DNA from: Prinia subflava | Lineage: Eukaryota; Chordata; Aves; Passeriformes; Cisticolidae | Assembly: GCF_021018805.1 (NCBI RefSeq) | Contig: NC_086256.1 | Coordinates: 12,342,032 to 12,406,031, forward strand | DNA length: 64,000 bases | Reading direction: 5' to 3' | In this document: one piece after another, positions 13,536 through 27,900 of the stretch | Layout: every line of letters starts with the position of its first letter | How positions within the stretch are numbered: the stretch's first letter is position 1 | Position numbers and translations under genes: made by a program | Notes under the pieces: generated by a model | What the model saw: the letters and a program-made list of their open reading frames with translations, nothing else | The model's database searches: none | What the model was told of the DNA's origin: nothing

Positions 13536-15759
13536 TGATTAACTTTTTAGCAGTTTGTATCATTTGTAATACATGATATAAATAATATATAGACTTGTCT
13601 TTGCATAATATTCTTATCTTCAGAATTTTGTGGTTAACATTTTTTTAATCACTGAAAAGCCTAATAGCTTGACTCCATAGTTATAGGTGAGTAAGTTATG
13701 GGTAGCTCACAATTTATTATGAACTAAAATCACCTACTGAGGGTAAATATGGATCATAGAGATGCAATTGTAAAATTATTTCTCAATGATTTATCTTGAA
13801 CAGTAAGTCTCTGGGTTGCAGAATTAGATATCATGATCTGTCAAAAACTGTGACCTGTAAATCTTGTGCTACTATCGACGGTTATCTAGCATCATTAAGA
13901 TGTGCTCATTATCTTTTATGTTGTGAAATACCTAATTCTATGTGATCCAAATTTTTGTTTTTAAATTAAGTGGGTTTTTTATGTTATCATAGTCTTTTTT
14001 CAATACTACTCTTTGTGCCGTGGTTAAATGGGAAGACTTTCTTTTTGGGTGAAAAGTGGAAAAAGGGATTCAAAATAATTTGTTTGTTTGTATGTTTACT
14101 TTTAGCTTGCAATTTTGGTACACACAAAACTGAATGTATATGTCCAAGACTATCATAAGATCCATCATATGTTTAGAAAGAGAAAATCAGTTTACCTCAG
14201 AATAATTTTCATCCCTCGTGAATCTCGTTTAATTCCTTGCTTGAGTGCAACCTCTGAATGAAGAATATGCCAGAAGGTTTTATTATTCTTTAACTGCATT
14301 GTACTTAAACAGTAATTTTCCTGTTTAAATACCAAAGACTCAGATGTTTATAATTAAATTCCTAGGAATATTATGTACTAGCATGACAGCCATTATATAC
14401 TCATTAGGTTATATATGCATGTCCTAATACTCCTGTAGTTCTAAATATGTAATTAAAAAACCCACAACAAACTAGATGGAGTTGTCTTGAACCTAGGTCA
14501 TTTTCACTTGTCAACAAATTAGATTAAAAGCATAGAACATTGAATTTATGGAGCTCTGAACAGAAAAATAAAGGCTTGATAGGATAATGAGTGAACACAG
14601 GTTTTACATCACAGAAAGTGTAAATGAAATTTTGGGTCCATGTAGCCTTCCTGTGTTTTCAATGTAGTAAACCTGGCCAGTTTTCTATATATAGGAGCTG
14701 ACAACTCCAGTAGTATAAACTGAAGCTCTCCCATTGACTCTTCCTGATGATTTTGGAAATAAGTAACAATTTCTCAAAATTAAAAGAGGTGAAAGCACTG
14801 GCATTGATGAGATGAATTTATAAAGTTAAAGCGCATGTTGTCTAATTTACCAGGGCTTTTGTGACCTGAGAAAAATGCATGCTAAAATACATCGTTTGGT
14901 TTTACCTCTTCAATGTCTCAAATTCAAATATGTTTTGCATCTTGAATCTTCAATTATTATTTTCAATCCTTTTAAATATATTATTATTCTTTTGTGGATC
15001 TCTAATTAAATAAATTTAATGTATTTTTACTTAGGAATAAAGCAAAGGTTAATTGAGAAGGCAGTAGCTTCTTAGGACTTGGTTCCACCCATATCATAAT
15101 ATGAATAAATTAACCACTGATTCAACCTGCCTACTGCCTTGGAGGTATGATCTGCCTTTGAAGTCCACTTGAGGGCAAACTTGTTCCTTGTGCTACTTTG
15201 CACACTGAAAAAAAAAAGTGTATTAAAAATTTGATTTAGTTCATACTGAAAGTGATACATCATCTTCTGAAATGAATTAATCTCTCACTAAAAAGACCAA
15301 TCACCTTCAGCTGCAGATAGAGTGCATCCTCTATTAAATCAGATGCATTATTCACTGCATCAAATATATCACTTGTTAATTAAGACTCTACATTTGTATC
15401 AAAGCCTTGAATCAAATACATCATCCATTAAATCTTATCAATATTGAATAAAATAAATTGCGTGTTAAGTGGAAGCATCACCCAATTATAACATGAAGCC
15501 TAATAATGTTATAAAGTTTTGCAGTGCTCTCCACTGCTCAAGTATATTCTGACTTGTGTTTAGTATTTTGATAGCTTGAGATCTCAGAGAAATCTCAGCA
15601 AGCGAGTAACAAGTCTTGATGTCTTTTTCCTTCAGGGTAATATAAATCATTCTCAGATGGTTTGAATGATCCCATAAAGCTGCAAGGGGTGCTGTTCCTC
15701 TCAGGAGAGGATCAATAAAGTTAGGTCAGAATGAGAAAAATTATGACCCTTGCAAGTGT

Positions 15760-16020
15760 TACTGAAGGATGCTGCAAGATGCTTCATCATTGACACGGAG
15801 TCAGTGACAGCTGCGATTAACGGCAGCACCGTGGATGGCCCTGGAGAGGCTTTGGGAGGGCAAAGGCACCCGGCCAGGACAGAGGCAGTGCATGCACTTG
15901 GTGGCTTTATCTGCACCGTGTAGGTGCTACCAGGAGCAAATCCCAGCCCCTTCTGGACTAATGCAGTGTGACTGAATGTTCTGTGATAATGTGACTGTGC
16001 TCCTGCTTTGTGAACCACAT
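15760..16020. other. GC-richer patch, unassigned
   Basis: This short block stands out from the AT-rich surroundings and carries several CpGs (for example near 15797, 15817-15828 and 15870). A 122-codon minus-strand frame (15701-16069) covers it but has no recognisable motif, and no splice or promoter context is clear. It could be a non-coding exon or an old retroelement remnant. Confidence 0.3.
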
Positions 16021-19000
16021 CACTCATCATGAATATCTCCATTTCTCTGCAGCTAGTGCTGATTGTCATCCTGAAGATTTGGCCTAAATCTCCCAGGTGA
16101 AAGAGAGGTGGGCATATCTACGCACAGAAACAAAATAAAGCTTAGCAATAAGAAAGAAATTATTAGCAATAACTCCCAAAGGCACTTTCTAAACACAATT
16201 ATTTTAGCTTCTGCATAACTTTAAAGTTACCTTCATGTCAATATTATTTTCCCTTTTTATGTTCTCAAGCTGGAGCAAGTTTACATGCTATTTAGATTAA
16301 TCAGTTAAACTGGTTATATCTGCATGAAACTTTGTGCTTTTTCTCCTGCATGCCTGCTGAAATTTTAAGCTATTTTTTTTATTTGTGTGTTCTTCACCCC
16401 ATAACACCTTTTGCAAAACGAAATGAGAACATTGCCGGAAAAGCTGTTTAATTCTTTGCTCTTTTTGTTACCCAAACCACATTTATCTACCTAAAATTAT
16501 CTCTTTTTTTCCCATGCATGTATTTTTTATAGTTTTTCTGTCTCTTTCTTCCTTTTGTTAAGCATTGTGCCCATTTTTCTAGCACCTCACACCAAAACTC
16601 ATACTGTTTTGGTCAATGGATTTCTCCCTTTCTAAAACGTTTCCAACTTGGTTATTTTTGCTTGTACAGCATTGTCTCCCTTGTCTTAATATTTTTTTTA
16701 ACAGGAGCTTCATTTTTTCTATTTTACTTATTCTGACTCTATGAAATGCAAACTTTAAAAAGCCACAAACATTCCTATTATAAGACTATTTGAAGATATA
16801 AGAAATGTTAAAATCAGTATATCTGGGATTATTTAATCTTTTGGGTTAAAAGAGGTTTTTTTCTGTTTTAGTTATTTAGCTTTATTTTTACTTAGTGTCT
16901 AGAAATAGGCCAAATGCTCCTCAGTAAAAGGAGACTGAGTTGAAAGAAGAGTATCAGATACCAAAAGTATCACAGTAAAAATAGTAAGTTATCAAATCTG
17001 GTCCCTAGTACCTTATTTTTAAGTCTTAATCCTGGTCCCATAACTTAACTGATGCTTTCTATAAAGGGAATTTCATTTCCTGTGTCCAGATTACAGTTTG
17101 TGGTAGACCTTCACAGTTTACCTCAATTATTCAGAAAATGCCCATTTCCTCTTAGATTTTCAGCGTAGGTGCTGTTATAGCTTCCTGTGCCTCACCACAC
17201 TTTGGTGATCTGATTCTTATACAGAACCCATTGCTCCTGGTCAGGGTGGCAATTTTCCAGTTAATATTCATTGATGCAGCAACAGGTAGCATACTGAAAC
17301 ATATATTCATATCAAAGAAAAGAACCCAAAAGCTAAGTGACTGAATGCAATTGATAAAAATAAAGCCAAATGCTGAAAGATTTGTATACATTGTATCTAA
17401 AGAAATAAATTTTAGAGAGTTGTACTGCATGCCTGTAGTTGGAGATACTCAGTATTTCCAAGGCTGATTCTGTTCATTTCGAGAGCAAGATCCATTAAAC
17501 TTAATTACAATAAGAAACCTATTTCTGTTACACAAATAATATTCTCATGTAACCTAATTTAAAATAATTGCCTACATTGCTTTTCAGAAGGGAAACAAAA
17601 ACTAAAAGAAGTGCTGACTTATTGAAAATGGTTGTAATTATATTATTATGTTATATTTTGCTTACAGCTTTTTTAGTACTTTGGTTACATTTTTTTAACT
17701 TGAAATCTGAGGAAAATATAATATTCACTGGTACTAGAGAAAGATCTGGATAAAACCTAATTTGCAACTCACAATTCCAGACTGAGCAGATATTAATCCA
17801 GAGAAAAATCACCAAGGATTCTCATTGTTATGTAAATAACTTTTATGTTATGTCTACACTGTTATGTAGGCAACCTTATTTAAAATAACAGAAAATAAAA
17901 TAACTTAAAGCATTAAACCAAATGGTTTAATTATGTCTTAAAACAGCAACAGGAAAATTATTTTCACCATGACACGTCAATGACACTGAGGGATCTAAAA
18001 TGAAAAGAAAAAAGGTTCTGTCATATAAGAATTATCACTTCTGTGCTGAATCATGGAGCCAGTACTGGGAAAAACAAAAACGTCAGATTATGAAGTTGCA
18101 ATTGATATTGTACCTAGGTGCTGGTAATTATTCTGCAATTGACTAAAAAATAAGCAAATCAAAGCCACAACCAAAAAAAGAATAGGTTTGCAGTTTGGTT
18201 TTTGGTTGTGCTGTCTGTTCTGATTCAGAAATTATATACACTCAATTCCCTAGCAAAAGGAAATATGCCAATTTTCAAAGGACTTTGGTATGAGTGGAAG
18301 CAGAAATGGGATCAGCCTTGATAGGACAACCCAGCATCTTCTGCAGAAGGTATGTCCTGAGAGTAACCTTGAACTAGTGTAACAGGCATGAGGTGAGTCA
18401 ATATGATAGGGATAAAATGATATCTTGGTCACAAAGAAAAATAAGAGAAACCAAAGAGTAGCAGAGTAACACCTGGAAAAAAATCAGAGAGAGATGACTG
18501 CAGCTCCCAGTTCTTCTATAGGCAGCAGCAAAGCCAAGGCAAAGTGGAGAGCAGCTGTTTCATTAATTTGCATTAACTATTGTGACTGTCTGATCCAAGT
18601 ACTCCAGTTCATGGCAATGTTGCCTATTCTTTCAAAATAAAGAACAACCTATTCTCTATGTGACTACTCCAGGGACAACTCTTACCATAATATTTGCATT
18701 TCAATAGCCACGATCAAATAAGGAGCTCTGCAACTGGTTCTGTGCTTATCCAGCTCCCGGTGAAGCTCAAAGCAAGGCTCACTGCATGGCAAACACTCCT
18801 GAAGGTGTTCTGCAGTAAATGGATGGAATGCTGGAACACTATTATAGATATACTATTTGTGACCTTAGTGCAATGGATCAATTCTTCCTTTTGTTTAAGT
18901 TCTCACCCTCACCATTACTCCAAGTCTTTTGGAGACAACAGAATGCTACAAATTGTTTTCTACACATCAAGCTACAAGACTATTAGAATAAAATAAAAAA

Positions 19001-20698
19001 GCTTTGAAAAATCCCTGAACCAGGTGTAGTTACTTCGTCTACATTATTAGTAATTTTTGATTTTCTTGTTCTTGGCCTGATGAATAAGAAACCCATGCAG
19101 TTTTCACTGGTTCTTACAGAGCACTTGGAAAAAAATACAAGTCCCATATTTGCAGGAAACTGTCTCAAATTTATGTACCTCATGCATACTTCACTAGAAA
19201 TTCTTTAATGAATAATTATGAAATAAGCCTATAGATAGACTCATAGATGGATTAAATGCAGTAGTACCAAATATTGTATTGCAGCTACAGAGACAGTAAA
19301 TTAACTGACAGAAATATCTATATTATATTTAATAGTTTATATATCACTTTGAAAGGGATATGAGCAGAATTTTCAGTACAAAACATTCCCAAATATTCAA
19401 ATTCCTGCTAGTCATCACTTCAAATGTTTTAAGTGAGAGTATACTAGCAAAAGCTAGTCTTTTCATTTACTCAGAGCTGTGTTCTTCACAGACAAGTTTT
19501 TAAGTATTCCAGCGTTCTCACTAAAATTGGCTGAAATTTACACTTCTACTTTGAGAAAGCAATAAGCTGTTTTTATGAAGCTAGTAAATTACAACCTTTT
19601 GGAGATTTTAATATGTGACATGTTCTCCAGATACAGAAAAGGAGAGCACTAGTGGATATACATCTTGTGCGTGGTAATGATGAGATGTATTCAAGTTACC
19701 TACAGTGTGGACAATCTAGAATTTTTTTTTTTAATTTTTTTTTAAAATTTATTTCCACACATATTTTTCAGGTACTGTTGCAAAACTCCAGCTGAATTCT
19801 CAGAAACATTAAAAATTGAGATGCCTATCACAAGCATAGTCATCAGCTTTTATATATATTCATCCTGTTAGCATGATTAGAAGCCTGTTTCATGCTTGGA
19901 ATACTATAGAAGAAATGAGAGATGTTAACATGCATTTCAGTGGACATGTATAGATGTTTGCTGTAAATATTTCAAGTAATATTACACAATATTAAATTTT
20001 AATTAAAGTTTCTAAGAGTTCTGTAGCTTTCACATGGTTTGCTCACTTATTCTAAGATGATACAAGTTCTGTTGGCACCTGATTAGGAATAACCACTGAC
20101 TAGAGTGACCTTAGAGATTAGCAATTTGATGATACTCTGTAGTAAGAGATTTTAGATGTGAGGGAGAAAGGATGAAACCAAGCAAAACTTTATTGAAAGA
20201 GTCAGAAAGTTTAGGGAAAGACTAGGATTGGAATTGATGCAGTTTTTCTGCATTTCTCACAACAGGACATGCCATTTCAGAAATGAATTAAATGATTTTA
20301 CATTATACCACACAGAGTCAAGTGATAGCATAGAGATGATATGGGATTAGAAGATCTTTGATATTAAATTGTTACTGAACAGCTAGAGAGCAAAATATTC
20401 TGCTGCTTATTGTAGCATCAACTCAGAGATGCCACAGTGCAGCATGTCTCTGTTACAGAACTCCTATCACAGTGAAGCAGACTTGTTCTGGACCTGGCCC
20501 TTTCTGATTCAGAATTAAGGTAAAAAAACTTCTAAACTGCACAGATGAATTCCTAAACACATGGGTCTGAATTCATAAAGTGATCTGTTACCTACTTGCA
20601 ATGGATTTAGAATCTTAAAAGGCACAGTGATCTGTTTTACAAAAGTAAGGCAAATCAATCTTCAGATCTGTCAAGTCAATGCCTTTCATAGCTGTTAT

Positions 20699-20719
20699 TC
20701 TGCTTTTCTGAAAAGCAGA
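20699..20719. repeat. 9-bp perfect hairpin, 3-nt loop
   Basis: TCTGCTTTT at 20699-20707 is complementary to AAAAGCAGA at 20711-20719, with a CTG loop. It is too short for a microRNA precursor on its own and no flanking pairing was seen. Confidence 0.7.
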
Positions 20720-21843
20720 TTTTTTAATCTTTTTCCCATGACTACAAGTCTTGGTTTAGGACACAGCCAGGAGCAAAAATAGCAGGAAAGTTTTTCTTTT
20801 GATCCAGTTACTATTAGGAGATACTCCTAACAAGAGGATAAGCTTTTGTTTGGAGATTTGTAGTCTAATCCCAAAGAGATACAGATGTTTCAGAATAACC
20901 TTAATAGCTGGAGGCTCAGCTGACAGTTGGATGTAGACCTATTTTTAGTTACATATTACAGTTATGTTTATTAAATTTCAGAGTAAATTATGTAACTCAG
21001 TTTACAATGCTGACAGCAGTTTAGGAATGCCCTTTTTCCTGGGTATGCATGTTTACTGTTGGCAGTGACTAGTAAAACACCAGTGACATAAATCAGTTGA
21101 TTACAGAAAAAAATGTTCTGATTCAGTAATACATTTATAAAGGTCAATGAAAATCTTCACTTTTAAAATCCCTTCAACCCTTGGTGCTGCTGTATCATAC
21201 CACATGTTTAAATTGTCTTTAAAAATTTATCTTGTGCTTTGATAGTTCAAGGAAAATTTAGTATCTAAGATTTAAGAACCCATCTCTAGTCCACATCCCC
21301 CCTGATATCCCTATCTCATGCAGATATGGTATACATTATATAGGATAAATTAAAATAAAGTCAGTGTTAGTGATACTAGTCTTTAGAAACAGTTTGGATG
21401 ACTTTCTAATCTGTCAAGAGAAAAAAAAGAGCGATTATCTAGTAAAATTCACACAATTTTGTCTCATAGAGAAATTCTGCCTCCAGATACATCCTGGTTA
21501 ATGTTATATTTGTTGATGTCAATGGAACTGCATGTGTTCCTTAAAGCTTCCCCTTCAGCTGTTTAAAAGGTTATAAGGTCAGATTATTTCCCTTAATCCT
21601 TAAATTTGTCTCCCTGGTGTGTAAAATCCATGGAGATTCTTCTACAAGTTTCTTCTTCTAGCCCATGCCAGGAGTAACTTCCCCCATGTCTTTCCATTGT
21701 AAAATATGATCAGCTGGAAACTGTATAGCAACCCTATACAGCTTGTTATCAGGATGAGTGATTTCATTTCTATATACATCAAACTATGAAGATGACAATA
21801 CTTAAGCTGTTAGTTAAGTTCTGGTTTCTATAATTTAAATATG

Positions 21844-21871
21844 AGGGAGATCTTGTCAGAAAGATCTCCCT
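21844..21871. repeat. 11-bp perfect hairpin, 6-nt loop
   Basis: AGGGAGATCTT at 21844-21854 pairs perfectly with AAGATCTCCCT at 21861-21871 around the loop GTCAGA. The stem is longer than most in this window but is isolated, with no extended arms. A regulatory role is not supported. Confidence 0.75.
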
Positions 21872-22207
21872 TTATGAATCTTTCTTTAAGAAGATTTACT
21901 TCTTCAACTGCTTCAAAAACAGTTTTATATGTGTAAATCTTCCAGGAGTACTAAAAAGAGGATTTTATCTCTAACATTTGGAGAGGACATAGAAGGATGG
22001 GAAGTATAAGTTTTAATGAGATTTCTTTGTGGGATGTAGTTATGATTCTGGTATTTATTCATGGGCATTTATTTGAATATGAAAAGCAACCCATTATAAG
22101 AGTGAGGTGTTTGAATATATATCCTTTGCTCCATGTGCTGTCATTCAAAGTTGTTAGTTGTAGAGAGGTTGAGGCATTCTTTTCATTTTTGTATGAGAGT
22201 TTGTCTT

Positions 22208-22241
22208 GGTTTTTTGTTTTGTTTTGTTTTGTTTTGTTTTC
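22208..22241. repeat. (GTTTT)n microsatellite
   Basis: A short run of GTTTT units is followed by T-rich sequence. It may mark the degraded A-rich tail of a minus-strand retrotransposed copy, but no body is recognisable next to it. Confidence 0.8.
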
Positions 22242-25200
22242 CTTTTTGTTCTGGTGGTTTTCTTTCTGGCAGGAGGAAGCAGGAAGGTTAACAAATGAGG
22301 AAATAAAGTAGAGAAGCTATTTTCAGGTTTCCTAGAATATATATGTGTGCAAGACATGATTGAATATGTGTGATGCTAAGCCTTTTTCCTCTGTTGTTTT
22401 TAGTGTTTAAATTCCTTTTTTCAGTTATTTGAGTTTATCTTTACCAGTCTTTGTCTTTTCTCAAGAAAATTCAAGTTGCAGGAGAGAAGGAAGCATTGTA
22501 TTATTCTGGAAACATACTGTTTCAGAGTATTTGGAAAAAGAGAAATAGTGTGCTGTCAGAGGTGTTAACTATTCCAAATTCTCATTAGTCTTCTGTTTTT
22601 TGTCCAGCTAATGTCTAAGTGACCCAGGTAATTTTATTGCAATATGTATCAAATCCATGAACTGACTGGGTTTACTCCAGTGTATCCCAGGTCCACTACA
22701 AATGTCGTGTAAGCACAGTGCTTTGCAGATTTTCAATTGCCTGTCTAGGTCTTGATGTATTTTGACTTTTTTTTTAAAGGTTATGGCATCTTTTTAACAG
22801 AATTCTGCCATGCCCATCTCCTCATGATTAGCCTATATATTCTAAACAACGAAGGTTTGTATAGATTAGTTTGAAGTTAGTTATAGGTACAATAGGAGTA
22901 TATGTAATCAAGTATATCTAAACTAAGTAATCCCTCACATTTTAAAAGGAACTAGAACCTAACCTTGTTGGGCAAAAAGACTGCAGAGGGCAGTGTTATA
23001 CCCTTACCAAAAAGGTCCTTCACTCCAGATGTTTGGCAATCTGATTATCAGCTCCCTTACACCAATAGAATAATGACTCTGTTGAAGTCAAGGAAATTAC
23101 ATCAGTGTATAGGCCCAGTATTTCCAAATCACTGCATAAACTTGACAGATAGAAAATCAATAGCTCACAATTCAATCATACCATTAAGCTGCTTGACAGA
23201 ACGTATATATGAACAATTGATGAACCAAGTAGTAAATGAAAGAGTTTGGCACTATATGACTAAGTGTATAATTGATAATTATTGATTGCCATATGAAAAC
23301 ATTAAAGCACATTCAATACTCTGGGGAGAATGTTTCAAGAGGTGATATACAGCACAAGTGAAGGAGAAAGGAAGGCTCTATATATTACTAGAATAAAGTA
23401 TTTTGAAGAAGTTTTCCGTAAGTCCTTTGATCATCTCCTTTTGTTGTTTGTGTGTGATTTTAGCTTATTTTTGTGTTATTTCCAGAAATGGAAAAAAATC
23501 CCAAAACGAAAAATAAAACCAAAACCAAACTCCTGCTAGTGCAAACAGACTTGGAAATGTAAATAGAAAAAAAAATAGTGTTGCCACATAAGGCTAGATC
23601 TATAAGTTCTTAGTTTAAATGGAATAAATTAAATATCAGGGCAAGGCAAAGTGATGACTTCAATTTTATTAAAAAGTATAACTATTGGGTTAATATATTT
23701 GTAAACATTTACTTTCATTATCAAATGAATGATTTCTTTAAAATAATGAGCATGAATCTTTTTCCACTAAAACAAAATGAGTCAATGACAGATGTACCAG
23801 GCATAGTGGATCACCAGGGATCTGCAGGCTTTTCAATTGCTTTTAAAGACAGTAAATTCATTTGACTCACAAACTATTCATATCCATGAGACAAAGAGGT
23901 GATGTGATCCACTAGACTAGTTTCTAACTAGTTTCAAGGAGCAGAAAACCCTGCTGTGAAGAGCTGGGGAGCCAGAAAGGAGATTTATGTTCCAAAACAA
24001 GTTCCACTTCCTCTCTCTGTTGCACTCTGGGAGCAAGTTCCACAAGAGTTAACAATTATTTCTGACTCTTAACCAGTTTCTGGAAAGATATTAATCAAAT
24101 TGTTTGCAAATCAAATGAAAGGAGTTATTGTTTTGCTCCTGCACAAGGAGCAGAATTGGCCTGGGAAGCTGTTGTCCCTGTCCTGTTCCCATCTTGTGTC
24201 TGTGAGCAGAGGTGAGGAGGAGGCTGCACAGTGAACTGCACTGGATATGTGAGGGGTAAAGCCAAAAAGGAAATAGCAAAGGGATAGAAGATTTCTTTTA
24301 CTCGTGTCATTCCCTCACTCTGCATTTCCATGTGGTGTGCACACAGCTACGCTGGCATAGGAGAAAGGACAACATTTGAGTGGGAGAAAGGCTGTGGGCA
24401 ATAGCTGATTAACAGTCTGTGCCTGAGAGAGTGAAATCACTTGTTTTTAGAGCCTAAAGTTCTGCTTCTGTGCACAGACAGAATTCCACTGCTTTTCTTA
24501 AGTCTTGACTCCTAAAGGCCAAGACTCTATATGAACTCAGACAGCACTAAATGATTTTTCCTAATGTTTCCAGCATGGGAGCAGAGAGAATTGACTTAGT
24601 CTCTGCCTGTCGTGATGACTTTATTTTCTCCAACAATGTACTGTGGGATTGGAGCTTCCCCTTTTTTCCCAAACATCTCTGTAGGCAGCACACTGATGTG
24701 AAAGCTCTGCTTGGATGCCCTCAAAGTTTCTCCACTCCCATATTTGACAAAAATATTTTCCTGTATCAGTGTGGCAGTGAATTCAGGGCTGTATAGCCAT
24801 TCATCTTTTAAAAGGGCTGATTAGCTCTGGTGCAGTGTTGTGCTGCAGTGCCAGAAACACCAGCACCTCACTCCCACTGTGCAGCACAGATGGGAATTGA
24901 GACTTCTGTGGAGAGGGCTGTGTAGGGGAATAGAAGGAGATGTGAGGAGAGCCTTGGCTACTGAAGGCAATTCTCACGTGTTGGCAGCAATGATGTTTGA
25001 TTTCCAGGACAAATGTTGTGTCATGACTCTTATAAAATTAAACTTCAATAACAAATGAATAAGACTAATAATAATTATGTTACTGTGGCTATGTAGTTCC
25101 CTGGGTATTAATATTTTTCCAGTTCTCAAAACACACCAAAAATAAAAGTTATCTTTCAGGGAAATGTGATGTTTTTAAATCTGTAGAGTCAAAATTTTAT

Positions 25201-27669
25201 TTCAAGAAAAATTCTTTTCCTGTAGCCATAAACTGAAAAATCAGTACTTATAGTCAACAAAATGATTCATCTGTGTTTCAATCAATTCCAACACTGTCAC
25301 GAGAATCAACACTAATGAATCCTTTCTTCTTTAGACATAATTTATGATAGTGAACAAAAGGCAATTTTTAAGTTTTGCTTACCCATTGTGACACTTAAGT
25401 ATCTATGTAATGAGAAAGAAATGTATTTATAAATGAAACTTCAGTTTGTACCTCAATGGCATTTACTGACTAATTTAATAAAAAGTTCTTTGTTGAGACT
25501 AAATTCACAATAATGAACTTATACACAATAACTATAAAAATATTTTACTTACTTGGAGATAAATGAAGATATAAACATCTATGTTCTCTGCACTACATAT
25601 TATGGTTGCAGAATATAAATTTGTTCTACACAAGACAGCTGATGGAAATAGTTCCACTTTCACTATTTGCAACGAAAATGGAGATGACTAGACATGTTCA
25701 TTTTCCCTGGGATACTGAAATGTGGTTTTCATTATTGCTGCTGGGCTTTTCCTTATCCTAGCTGCAAATTCAGTGAAATGTTGAAAGTGTGCCCTCCAAC
25801 CATTTGAGATGCAGTCCCAACTGCAACTTTACTATGCTTATCAGAAGGAAATCCAGAGAACATTAAAAATGAAAAATTCTTGCCAACTTCCTCAGCATAT
25901 CTAATTTTAAATTTCAGGCATGAAATAAGAATTAAAGGATGTCATAGCACAAGTCAGAGCACAACACTAAAATAATCTAGGTGAGGATGCTCCATTTGCT
26001 AAACAAGCTGTTTCTGATTGATAAACTTAGAGACAGTCAGTTCCACTTTGGCATGCACAAAAAAAAATACACATAAAATTTTTGAATTACATAAAGTGTC
26101 ATGTAAAAAGTTACACAGCTCATCAGGAAACAAATGTAGGATTTTTGCTTTATGCTTGGTTGATGGTTATTTGGTTTAATTAGTAACAGTATGAATGGCA
26201 ATGGAACTTCCTAAGGTTAATGAAAGCTAGTTCTGAATAAAACACCTTAAAATTTGGTTTGTATCTGGAAGACTTCCACCTGCAGTTGGCACTTGCCATT
26301 GTGCAGAGCTGTATCGAACACTAAAATCAGTGATAATCAACATCAGTATGGTGTATCAATAATAATAATAGAGGCACCACCTGTATATACAGCACTTTTG
26401 AGATTACGGATTAATTTACCTTCTTTACAGTGATTGTTTGTTCCCTATCAGATTATGGGGTAGAGTTTCAATTTGCCTTTTCTTTTTCCCTCAGACAAAT
26501 TAGGAAGTTTCCACTTTTTAGACAGTCTTACTTTATCAAATAATCTACCCTTTGACATCATCACCACATTAAAATCTACCAGTGCCAGTGATTTTCAATA
26601 ATGAACATTTATTATTTTTCATTATAGCCTGAAATAGCATGAATCTACTGACCAAAATATTTGTGGAACTGAGACTGAAAAAGAAAATTTTAGAAGGGAC
26701 ACATAATTAAGTTTACATTTACCTAAATATTCCTAAGAAGTTAATTTAGCATTATACATGCTTTTCTTTATCTTCTCTGGAGTTTTAGTATGAGAATACT
26801 TTACAAGTAAAAATGTTGGTTGGTTTATGTAAAGTAGGAAGAAAAAGAACAAGTCTGTATGTATTTAATTTTATCATTTTTCAGACTACGATTTTCCTTG
26901 AATTTCAGATTTATATCAATTAAGAAAAAAGTTTTCTTTTTCTGAATGTTGAGGCCATACATATTCATCTGTTTTGTCGTGTCTGTTTGTATTTTTCTGT
27001 ATTTTTTTATGTCCTTTGGGGTTTTTTGTGGTTTTATTTGTTTGTGCATGTGTGGGTGTATGCATGACAAGCACACAAATAATGTCATTGTTTTAAAAAT
27101 GTATTAGGCTAAATTTCTTCCTTTGTCTGTTTGGAATATTCTTATTAAATTTATCAGGAAAACACCCCTGTCTAATAATCATCTCTGTTGCATCTCTTTT
27201 TAAAAGTAGAAGTGAGAAAATGGTTAGGTTATCTTTTGGGGGATTTTTTACTTATTGCTACTTTTTAAAAAATTAGTATTTTGTGTCGAAATATTAAGCT
27301 ATAACTAACCAGCTGTTATCTTTACTGCCTCCTCATTCAGTTATTATTAATTTTCGCCTTTCTTCATATTAACCAGTATTCTCTTTATGTGCGTGTTTGT
27401 TGGAGATCAAGGTTATCTCATGTACTGTTTTTCTGTCTTTTTTAAAAGAATCTTCTTGGTCTGGGCTGGATCCCTTCAAAACAGCTGGGAAGACATTCTC
27501 AGTAGGCTGACCTTTCTTAGTTCTCTTCTGTTGATCCTTAAATCTACAGACATGCCAAAACCCAGAGAAAGCTGCTAATCAAAGTTATTGACCCTGGAGT
27601 ATTTCACGGCCATTCAAGGTTGTGTTGCCCAGCAGCTTTATGAGTGAGGAGGGCACTGTCCTATTGCTA

Positions 27670-27900
27670 TGAAGTGGGAATGTGAGTGACTGCAGAGGTA
27701 GGCATGGTTTGTCTGCTGTACAGGGCTCACCAGGAGCCCAGGCCTCCAGAGGATGTGCTTTCCTCTGCAGGCACGCTGCAGCACCCTGGCAGTCCAGCTG
27801 GGATCCAGCAGAGTCACCAGTCGGGCTCAGGGGTCGCTCTGCCCGTGGGCTCCCCAGGACACAGACACAGTGAGCTGTGCCTGGAGCTCTGAGGAAACTC
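27670..27900. other. GC-richer patch with 175-codon minus-strand frame
   Basis: A GC-richer block carries long overlapping open frames on both strands, the longest being 27585-28112 on the minus strand. High GC lengthens frames by chance, and both strands are open at once. The minus product shows no domain, signal peptide or repeat I recognise, so I do not call a gene. Confidence 0.3.

Noticed and set aside
15701..16069. 122-codon minus-strand open frame over a GC-richer patch
   Set aside because: No homology recognised; explained by local composition.
20699..21871. Two small perfect hairpins as microRNA candidates
   Set aside because: Stems of 9 and 11 bp are far shorter than a pre-miRNA and flanks do not extend the pairing.
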